21,172 bases of DNA. It comes from UBA7185 sp964606855. GTDB lineage: Bacteria > Bacillota > Peptococcia > Peptococcales > Peptococcaceae. Made by a program: the position numbers and the translations under genes. The first letter of the stretch is position 1; each line of letters begins with the position of its first letter. Location: the NCBI GenBank assembly GCA_964606855.1, contig CAZSHM010000031.1, forward strand, positions 1 through 21,172. The letters are read 5' to 3'. Of this stretch, positions 15,120-21,172 are shown in pieces. The notes under the pieces were generated by a model. It made no database searches. It was given only the letters and a program-made list of their open reading frames with translations, and was not told the DNA's origin.

Positions 15120-15417
15120 CGGCATCCGCGCACCCTGGCGCTTTCACCCTTGACAGATTCTATATCGATCCGCCACAGAAGAAGGCGGCCGTTCCGCGCG
15201 GAGAAGAATTGCCCCCTGCTCGCGGATCGGCCGCCTTCTCCGCTTTGCAGCCTGCGGCTGTGCTCCGCCGCACCCATCCGCGGGAACCCGGGAATGGCGA
15301 AATTTTTACCGATTCGTCTTGCCGGAGTCTCTCGCCGCGTGGTATAATGAATCGTTATTGAAAAATTTGCCTTTTCGCGAAAGCGTGACACGGGCACTAC
15401 GGAAGGGAAGACCACGC
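15120..15417. other. wecB-ilvA intergenic region with overlapping inverted repeats
   Basis: 298 bp without a gene. It holds a 12-bp perfect inverted repeat AGAAGGCGGCCG (15180-15191) / CGGCCGCCTTCT (15228-15239) and an 8-bp one CGATCCGC (15166-15173) / GCGGATCG (15222-15229). The arms cross and share two bases, so they can form a pseudoknot or two exclusive folds. The loop contains TCCGCGCGGA (15193-15202). No U tract follows. The ilvA promoter lies at the 3' end of the region. Confidence 0.6.
15320..15349 (+). promoter_or_regulatory. ilvA promoter (extended -10)
   Basis: -35 TTGCCG (15320-15325), 18-bp spacer, perfect -10 TATAAT (15344-15349) preceded by TGG, an extended -10. The transcript would begin near 15356, about 62 nt ahead of ilvA; that short leader shows no T-box or attenuator. 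Confidence 0.8.
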
Positions 15418-16635
15418 ATGAACTTGAAGAGCACGGATCCCCTGGAGCAAATTCGCAGAGCGGCCGCCAATCTGGAAGGCGTGCTGCGCAAGACGGAACT
15501 CATCCCCAGCGAGTTTTTCAGCCAGGAGACCGGAAACCACATCTATATCAAGCCGGAGAATCTGCAGCGCACCGGCTCGTTCAAAATTCGCGGCGCCTAT
15601 AACAAGATCACGAACCTGACGGAGGAGGAGCGCGCCCGCGGCGTCATCGCCTCCTCGGCCGGCAACCACGCTCAGGGCGTGGCGCTGGCCGCCTCCAAAA
15701 TGGGCATCCGCTCCACCATCGTCATGCCGCAGACCACGCCGCTGATCAAGGTGGATTCCACCAAGTCCTACGGCGCCGAAGTGGTGCTCTGCGGCAACGT
15801 CTACGACGAGGCCTACGCCAAGGCGGAGGAGTTGTCGCAGGCGCACGGCTACACGTTCGTACACCCCTACAACGATTACGATGTCATCTGCGGGCAGGGC
15901 ACCATCGCCCTGGAGATTCTGGCGGAGATGCCGGACATCGACCAGATCCTGGTTCCGGTGGGCGGCGGCGGGCTCATCAGCGGCATCGCGCTGGCGGCCA
16001 AGGCGATCAAGCCCTCGATCCAGGTGATCGGCGTGGAGCCGGCGGGCGCGGCCAGCATGACCGCCTCCCTCAACGCGGGGCATGTGGTCACGCTGCCGGA
16101 AGTGCACACCACGGCCGAGGGTGTGGCCGTGCGGACGGTCGGCGATCTCACCCTGGAGATCTGCGGCAGGTATGTGGACGGCATCATCCAGGTGAGCGAG
16201 GAGGAGATCATGGAGGCGCTCCTCATGCTGCTGGAGCGGCACAAGATCATCGCCGAGGCCGCGGGGGCACTGTCGCTGGCGGCCACCAAGAAAGTCAACA
16301 CGCGCAACAAGAACATCGCCTGCGTGGTGAGCGGCGGCAACATCGACATGGTGACAATCTCCTCCGCGATCAACTCGGGTCTCGTCTCCCGCGGCCGGAT
16401 GCTCTGCTTCACCGTCGATCTGCCCGACACGCCGGGCCAGCTCCTGAGCATCGCCAAGATTCTCGCCGACCACCGCGCCAACGTCATCAAACTGGAGCAC
16501 AACCAGTTCAAGGCGCTGGACCGCGTGGCAAACGTGCAGCTGGAGGTCACGGCGGAGACGAACGGCCACGAGCACATCCAGACGGTCATCGAAGCCTTGG
16601 AGGCGGGCGGCTTCAAGATCAACCGCGTGTATTGA
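15418..16635 (+). CDS. ilvA: Threonine ammonia-lyase (threonine dehydratase) with ACT domain
   Basis: 405 residues. A PLP fold-type II enzyme converting threonine to 2-oxobutanoate and ammonia, the first step to isoleucine or a catabolic step. PLP-binding Lys56 lies in TGSFKIRGA (52-60), followed by the ASSAGNHAQGVA segment and the phosphate loop VGGGGLISG. The C terminus (about 325-405) is a single ACT regulatory domain (FTVDLPDTPGQLLSIAKIL). This is the intermediate-length form, shorter than E. coli IlvA with its two ACT-like domains and longer than TdcB, which lacks one. Biosynthetic or catabolic use cannot be told from sequence. The frame is open to 15319, but the ATG at 15418 has GGAAGGGAAG 7 nt upstream and lies behind a good promoter. 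A hairpin terminator follows, so it is probably monocistronic. Confidence 0.93.
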   Translation: MNLKSTDPLEQIRRAAANLEGVLRKTELIPSEFFSQETGNHIYIKPENLQRTGSFKIRGAYNKITNLTEEERARGVIASSAGNHAQGVALAASKMGIRSTIVMPQTTPLIKVDSTKSYGAEVVLCGNVYDEAYAKAEELSQAHGYTFVHPYNDYDVICGQGTIALEILAEMPDIDQILVPVGGGGLISGIALAAKAIKPSIQVIGVEPAGAASMTASLNAGHVVTLPEVHTTAEGVAVRTVGDLTLEICGRYVDGIIQVSEEEIMEALLMLLERHKIIAEAAGALSLAATKKVNTRNKNIACVVSGGNIDMVTISSAINSGLVSRGRMLCFTVDLPDTPGQLLSIAKILADHRANVIKLEHNQFKALDRVANVQLEVTAETNGHEHIQTVIEALEAGGFKINRVY

Positions 16636-16684
16636 TCCGGGTGGCTGGACAAGCGGAGAACCGCGCGGCCCAACAGAATCCATC

Positions 16685-16727
16685 CAGGGGTATCCTCCCG
16701 GTCTCACAGCGGGATACCCCTGTTTCT
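16685..16727 (+). terminator. Probable terminator of ilvA
   Basis: CAGGGGTATCC (16685-16695) pairs perfectly with GGATACCCCTG (16712-16722) over 11 bp; the loop can pair further (TCCCG/CGGGA). The tail TTTCTGC is only modestly U-rich, so termination may be partial and pth-mfd may receive read-through. Confidence 0.6.
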
Positions 16728-16784
16728 GCTACTCGGCCGCGCGCCGGGCAGGCTTGGCGCGGCGACAGAACGGGAGGACTACGC

Positions 16785-17348
16785 GTGAAAATGATCGTGG
16801 GCTTGGGCAATCCCGGGCGGGAATATGCCCAGACAAAACACAACGTGGGGTTCATGGTGGTGGACGCCATCGCCCGGGACGCCGGCGTGCTGATCGAGAA
16901 GAAGCAGTGCCAGGCACTCACACAGACGGCAACCTGGGCCGGCGCGAAGATTCTGCTGGTCAAGCCGCAGACCTACATGAACCTCAGCGGACAGGCGGTG
17001 CAGGAACTCCTGCACTACTACAAGGACCGCATCGAGGATCTCCTGGTCATCCACGACGATCTGGATCTGCCCCCGGGGCAGCTGCGCTTTAAGCGAAACG
17101 GCAGCGCCGGCGGACACAACGGCATCAAGGACATCATCGCCCACCTGAATTCCCAGGAGTTCGACCGCCTGAAGATCGGCATCGGGCACGGACGGGGCGA
17201 CGCGAAAGCTTACGTGCTCTCCCCCTTCCCGGGGGAGGAGAAACAGGCGATCGACGAGGCGGTGGCGCGCGCGGTGGACGCGGTGCGCCTGTGGCTGACC
17301 GACGGCATCGCGCCGGCGATGAACCAGTATAATCGGAAGACTTCCTGA
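16785..17348 (+). CDS. pth: Peptidyl-tRNA hydrolase
   Basis: 187 residues, the normal bacterial Pth length. It cleaves peptidyl-tRNA released from stalled ribosomes to recycle tRNA. Motifs: IVGLGNPGREY (4-14), catalytic His19 in TKHNVGF (17-23), KPQTYMNLSG (about 60-69), HDDLDLPPG (about 94-102) and GSAGGHNGIK (about 109-118). Start: the GTG at 16785 is preferred because GGAGGA lies 6 nt upstream; the ATG at 16791 would leave 12 nt and shorten the protein by two residues. Upstream frame extension into the ilvA terminator is rejected. It lies 81 bp before mfd, a common pairing in Firmicutes, with no promoter or terminator between. Confidence 0.95.
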   Translation: MKMIVGLGNPGREYAQTKHNVGFMVVDAIARDAGVLIEKKQCQALTQTATWAGAKILLVKPQTYMNLSGQAVQELLHYYKDRIEDLLVIHDDLDLPPGQLRFKRNGSAGGHNGIKDIIAHLNSQEFDRLKIGIGHGRGDAKAYVLSPFPGEEKQAIDEAVARAVDAVRLWLTDGIAPAMNQYNRKTS

Positions 17349-17429
17349 GGATCCCCTCGGCAGACGCCGGCGGCATCCTGCGGGAAGCGAAAGGAAAGGA
17401 GCCCCGAGGCGGGCGATGGGGAGATTACT

Positions 17430-20400
17430 GTGAAAGCAACGAACGTGAGAGGCGCGACGGCAGAGACAAATCAGAGAAAGGCCGGCCCCACGGCGGGCCT
17501 GGCAGAACTCCTGCGAGAGGATCCGGAGATCGTCCACCTGCGGCGGGAACTGGAGACGGGCGAAGCGACAGCCTACGGGCTCTATGAGGGGCCGCGGGCA
17601 TTCGTCACGGCGGCGCTGGCCTGCGCGCGGACAGGCAATCTGCTGGTTCTCTGCGACGAGCAAAAGCGCGCCAAAGAGCTGTGGGAGGATCTGCAGCAGC
17701 TTTTGCCCGGCTATGAGACGCTGTACTTCCCGGCGATGGAGATGATCCCCTACGAGGTCATCGCCCAGAGCACGGAGATCGAGACGCAGCGGCTGGAGGT
17801 GCTCTCCCGCCTGCTGACGGAGCGGGATCGGCAGTTCGCCGTGGTGACCAGCATCGACGGGATCGGGAAACGGCTCCTCCCCGCGGGCGATTTCCGCCAG
17901 GGGCTCCTGGATGTGGATGCCGGGCAGACGCTGGATCCGCGCGCCCTGGCAGCACATCTGGTCGACTTCGGCTACGAGCGCACGGAACAGGTGGCCCAGG
18001 CGGGCCAGTTTACGGTCCGCGGCGGCATCTTTGATATTTTTTCGCCCAACTACGCGCAGCCGCTGCGGCTGGAATTCTTTGACGACGAGATCGACTCTAT
18101 CCGCTTTTTCGACACGGACAGCCAGTGCTCCGTCCGAAAGGTGGCGCACGCCACGCTGGCGCCGGGGCGGGAGTTCTTTCTCACGCGGGCGGCCAGACCC
18201 GCCGGCGAGGAAGCGCTTCGGTCGCAATACGCCCGCCAGCTGGGTCAGCTCTCGCGTCGCAGGGACAAAGAACCCGCCCAGCGTCTGCGCGACAGGGTCG
18301 GCGAGGTCCTGGACCGGCTGGCGCAGGGGGAGACATACGCCGGGCTGGAGCAGTATCAAATGTTCTTCTACCCCGAGAGTGCCAGCTTGCTGGATTACAT
18401 GGGCCCGGATCTCCTGGTGGCGCTGGATGAATCCAACCGGGTGCAGGAGGCACAGGAACATCTGGACCGGGACCGCCGCCAGAGTTTCAGCGAGCTCTTG
18501 CTCAAGGGCGGCGCCCTTCCGGGGCAGGAAGACTATTTCTTCTCCCTGGACGATCTGGCTGCGCGCATCGGGGCTTGCAGGCACGCCTGCTTTTCGCTGC
18601 TGCCCCGGCGCTCCGCCTTTCAGCGCCGCGAGGGACGCCTGGCGCTCGACTGCCAGAATATTCCCGTCTTTTTCGGCAATCCGGAGCAGCTGGTCAAAGA
18701 TCTGGGCGGCTGGCAGGCGCAGCGCTACAGCGTCCTGGTGTTGCTCACCTCCGAGGCAAAGGCCCTGCGCCTGCAGCAGCTGCTCGCCGATCACGACATG
18801 CTCTGCAGCTGGATCGAGGACCGCTACCGGGCCGACCCGGGGCAGATCTACCTGGCGCGGGGCAACGTCAGCCACGGCGCGCGCTTCCCGCAGAGCAAAC
18901 TGGTGCTGGTGAGCGAGACGGAGATCTTTCAGCAGCAGAAGAAGCGCGTCAACAAGCGCTTCTTCCAGGAGGACGGGCAGCGGATCAACCAGCTGGACGA
19001 TCTGCAGGTCGGCGACTATGTGGTGCACCGCAACCACGGCATCGGCCGCTACATGGGTGTGGAAAGGCTCAACGTCCAGGGCGTCGAGCGCGACTATCTC
19101 ATCGTCCGCTACGCCGACGACGGCAAGCTCTACATCCCTGTAGAGCAGTTCGATCTCCTGCAGAAATACAATATCGGCGAGGATTCCGTGCCAAAAGTGA
19201 ACAAGCTGGGCGGAAATGAGTGGCAGCGCACCAAGCACAAGGTGCAGGCCTCGGTGGAACATCTTGCCGAGGAGCTGCTGCAGATCTACGCCCGCCGCAA
19301 GAGCCAGACCGGCTTCGCCTTCTCCCCGGACGATCACTGGCAGAAGGAGTTCGAGGCGGCCTTCCCCTATGTGGAGACGGAGGATCAGCTCCGCGCGATC
19401 GAGGATGTCAAGCGGGACATGATGTCCCCCACGGTGATGGACCGGCTCATCTGCGGCGATGTGGGCTACGGCAAGACGGAAGTGGCCATCCGCGCCGCCT
19501 TCAAGGCGGTGAACGACGGCAAACAGGTGGCGGTGCTGGTGCCGACCACCGTGCTGGCGCAGCAGCACTACAACACCTTCCGCGAGCGCTTCTCCCCCTA
19601 CGGCATCCGCGTGGACATGCTGAGCCGTTTCTGCACCCCCAAAGAGACCAAGGACACACTCGCCGGCCTGCAGAACGGCGCGGTGGATATCGTGGTGGGC
19701 ACGCACAAGCTCCTGGGCAAGTCCGTACACTTCCACGATCTGGGGCTCCTGGTGGTGGACGAGGAGCAGCGCTTCGGCGTGACGCACAAGGAGAAGATCA
19801 AACAGCTCCGCTCCCAGGTGGACGTGCTGACCCTATCGGCCACCCCCATCCCGCGCACGCTGCACATGTCCCTGGTGGGCATCCGCGACATGAGCGTCAT
19901 CGAAACACCTCCGCAGGATCGCTATCCCATCCAGACCTACATCGTGGAGCGCACGCCGGAACTGGTGAAGGATGCCATCCGCCGGGAGATCGGCCGCGAC
20001 GGGCAGGTGTTCGTCGTGCACAACCGCGTGGAGGACATCGCGCAGGTGGCGGAGGAGGTGCGCGCGCTGGTGCCGGAGGCGCGTATCCTGGTGGGACACG
20101 GGCAGATGCCGGAGCGGGAGCTCGAGCAGATCATGCTGGATTTCATCCGGCACGAGGCCGACGTGCTGGTCTGCACCACCATCATCGAGACGGGCATGGA
20201 CATCGCGAACGTCAACACCATGATCGTAGACGACGCCGACCGGATGGGCCTGGCGCAGCTGTATCAGCTGCGGGGCCGCGTCGGGCGCAGCAACCGCATC
20301 GCCTACGCCTACCTCACCTACCGCAAGGACAAAACCCTGAGCCAGGTAGCCGAAAAGCGCCTGGCGGCCATCCGGCAGTATACGGAGCTCGGCTCCGGCT

Positions 20401-21029
20401 TTAAGATCGCCATGCGCGATCTGGAGATCCGCGGCGCGGGGAACCTTCTGGGCACGGAACAAAGCGGCCACATGGCCGCCGTAGGCTACGACCTCTACTG
20501 CACCATGCTGGACGAAGCCATCCGCAAGCTCAAGGGCGAGGAGCGCGAACAGCCGCGGGAAGCGGAGATCGACCTGCAGGTGAGCGCCTTCATCCCGGAC
20601 TATTACATCCGCGACAGCGCCGTCAAGCTGGGCTTCTACCAGCGCATCCAGCAGGCGCGCTCCCCGAGCCGCCTTGAACTCCTGGAGGACGAGATGATCG
20701 ACCGCTTCGGCGATCTGCCGCAGGAGGTCTGGAATCTGCTGCGGGCGGCGGATCTCAAGCAACTCTGTCTGGAGATCGGCATCCGCAGCCTGAAACAGAA
20801 GGGCGGCGTCGTGACGGCGCGCTTCTCCCCGGACACGGAGCTGGAACTCTCCACGCTGCAGCAGCTGACGCAGCGATTCCGGCGGCAGCTCACCTACGGC
20901 AGCGACGGCGGCGAGCTGACCGTGCGCATCAGCGTGGGCAGTGCCGACGCGGAGGCCTCCCTGGAGCTCCTGAAGACGATCCTCGCGGCCATGCGAGACG
21001 CCGTCGCTGCCGCGCGCGGGCAGGCATGA
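17430..21029 (+). CDS. mfd: Transcription-repair coupling factor
   Basis: 1199 residues, close to the usual size. Mfd pushes stalled RNA polymerase off damaged DNA with ATP and recruits UvrA for excision repair. Domains in order: UvrB-like N-terminal region (about 30-380) with FPAMEMIPYE; the RNA-polymerase-interacting CarD-like domain (about 523-590, beginning LDDLQVGDYVVHRNHGIGRY); the RecG-like translocase with Walker A GDVGYGKTE (676-684), Walker B DEEQ (777-780), SATPIPRT (803-810) and motif VI QLRGRVGRS (946-954); and the C-terminal TRCF domain (about 1050-1150) that masks UvrA binding. Start: GTG at 17430 with GGGGAG 6 nt upstream. It is probably co-transcribed with pth. A strong terminator follows the stop. 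No damaged motif is seen. Confidence 0.97.
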   Translation: MKATNVRGATAETNQRKAGPTAGLAELLREDPEIVHLRRELETGEATAYGLYEGPRAFVTAALACARTGNLLVLCDEQKRAKELWEDLQQLLPGYETLYFPAMEMIPYEVIAQSTEIETQRLEVLSRLLTERDRQFAVVTSIDGIGKRLLPAGDFRQGLLDVDAGQTLDPRALAAHLVDFGYERTEQVAQAGQFTVRGGIFDIFSPNYAQPLRLEFFDDEIDSIRFFDTDSQCSVRKVAHATLAPGREFFLTRAARPAGEEALRSQYARQLGQLSRRRDKEPAQRLRDRVGEVLDRLAQGETYAGLEQYQMFFYPESASLLDYMGPDLLVALDESNRVQEAQEHLDRDRRQSFSELLLKGGALPGQEDYFFSLDDLAARIGACRHACFSLLPRRSAFQRREGRLALDCQNIPVFFGNPEQLVKDLGGWQAQRYSVLVLLTSEAKALRLQQLLADHDMLCSWIEDRYRADPGQIYLARGNVSHGARFPQSKLVLVSETEIFQQQKKRVNKRFFQEDGQRINQLDDLQVGDYVVHRNHGIGRYMGVERLNVQGVERDYLIVRYADDGKLYIPVEQFDLLQKYNIGEDSVPKVNKLGGNEWQRTKHKVQASVEHLAEELLQIYARRKSQTGFAFSPDDHWQKEFEAAFPYVETEDQLRAIEDVKRDMMSPTVMDRLICGDVGYGKTEVAIRAAFKAVNDGKQVAVLVPTTVLAQQHYNTFRERFSPYGIRVDMLSRFCTPKETKDTLAGLQNGAVDIVVGTHKLLGKSVHFHDLGLLVVDEEQRFGVTHKEKIKQLRSQVDVLTLSATPIPRTLHMSLVGIRDMSVIETPPQDRYPIQTYIVERTPELVKDAIRREIGRDGQVFVVHNRVEDIAQVAEEVRALVPEARILVGHGQMPERELEQIMLDFIRHEADVLVCTTIIETGMDIANVNTMIVDDADRMGLAQLYQLRGRVGRSNRIAYAYLTYRKDKTLSQVAEKRLAAIRQYTELGSGFKIAMRDLEIRGAGNLLGTEQSGHMAAVGYDLYCTMLDEAIRKLKGEEREQPREAEIDLQVSAFIPDYYIRDSAVKLGFYQRIQQARSPSRLELLEDEMIDRFGDLPQEVWNLLRAADLKQLCLEIGIRSLKQKGGVVTARFSPDTELELSTLQQLTQRFRRQLTYGSDGGELTVRISVGSADAEASLELLKTILAAMRDAVAAARGQA

Positions 21030-21032
21030 GGC

Positions 21033-21080
21033 AAAAAAGGGCCAGCAGAGGAGCTTCCGCTCTTCTGCTGGCCCTTTTTT
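21033..21080 (+). terminator. Strong intrinsic terminator after mfd
   Basis: GGGCCAGCAGA (21039-21049) pairs with TCTGCTGGCCC (21064-21074), flanked by six A (21033-21038) and six T (21075-21080). It starts four bases after the mfd stop and closes the pth-mfd unit; the flanks would let it act in both directions. The remaining 92 bp to the window end show no gene. Confidence 0.92.
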
Positions 21081-21172
21081 GCCGGCCGGGTTGCTCTGCC
21101 GGGCGGCGCGGGGGGAACCTGCGCGGGAAAAGTGTCCCGGCGGCACTGCGCGCTCTGCTTCCGCCGGGCGCC

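Noticed and set aside
15150..15155. TTGACA between wecB and ilvA as a -35 box
   Set aside because: No -10 hexamer at 16-18 bp; the nearest TATA-like sequence is only 5 bp away.
16779..19787. A 1002-residue minus-strand open frame opposite pth and mfd
   Set aside because: It is antisense to two well-recognised genes, shows no domain motifs and has shadow-like composition rich in His, Arg and Leu.

Overview
The window is GC-rich, densely coded bacterial DNA with short intergenic gaps, good Shine-Dalgarno sites and recognisable sigma-70 promoters. It combines Firmicute-type genes (a PrsA-like foldase lipoprotein, a ComEB-type deaminase, a stalk-domain exported protein of the copper-amine-oxidase-N type, an ACT-domain threonine ammonia-lyase, pth next to mfd) with genes for envelope polysaccharide (an O-antigen ligase/polymerase-like protein and UDP-GlcNAc 2-epimerase). 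That mixture fits a didermic Firmicute of the Negativicutes (Selenomonadales/Acidaminococcales type). This assignment is an inference; no rRNA or other marker is present.

Layout. 1-9750 is mostly on the minus strand: a Sel1-repeat protein behind a PrsA-like lipoprotein foldase, a DASS/SLC13 anion transporter with its own terminator and a possible operator, serS, then (plus strand) a CitMHS/ArsB-like permease divergent from serS, a convergent stalk-domain exported protein sharing a bidirectional terminator with that permease, and argS. From 9905 to the end all genes are on the plus strand: a small serine recombinase, a perfect 182-bp tandem duplication, a strong promoter driving a 621-residue O-antigen ligase-like protein, a 50-residue single-helix membrane protein, a dCMP/cytidine deaminase, wecB, ilvA, pth and mfd, ending in a strong terminator.

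Functional groups. Translation and repair housekeeping (serS, argS, pth, mfd), envelope and exported protein biogenesis (foldase, stalk protein, O-antigen ligase, wecB) and transport/amino-acid metabolism (two anion permeases, ilvA). Likely transcription units are foldase-Sel1, [small membrane protein]-comEB-wecB, and pth-mfd; most of the others look monocistronic.

The most unusual part is 9905-10888: a lone serine recombinase followed 28 bp later by two identical 182-bp units plus a 10-bp start of a third. Each unit can fold into hairpins closed by a near-perfect terminal inverted repeat. Secondary points are the very small membrane gene before comEB, a hairpin pair with crossing (pseudoknot or switch) topology between wecB and ilvA, and an inverted repeat at the likely promoter of the DASS transporter. 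No CRISPR array, tRNA, rRNA, insertion sequence or T-box was seen.
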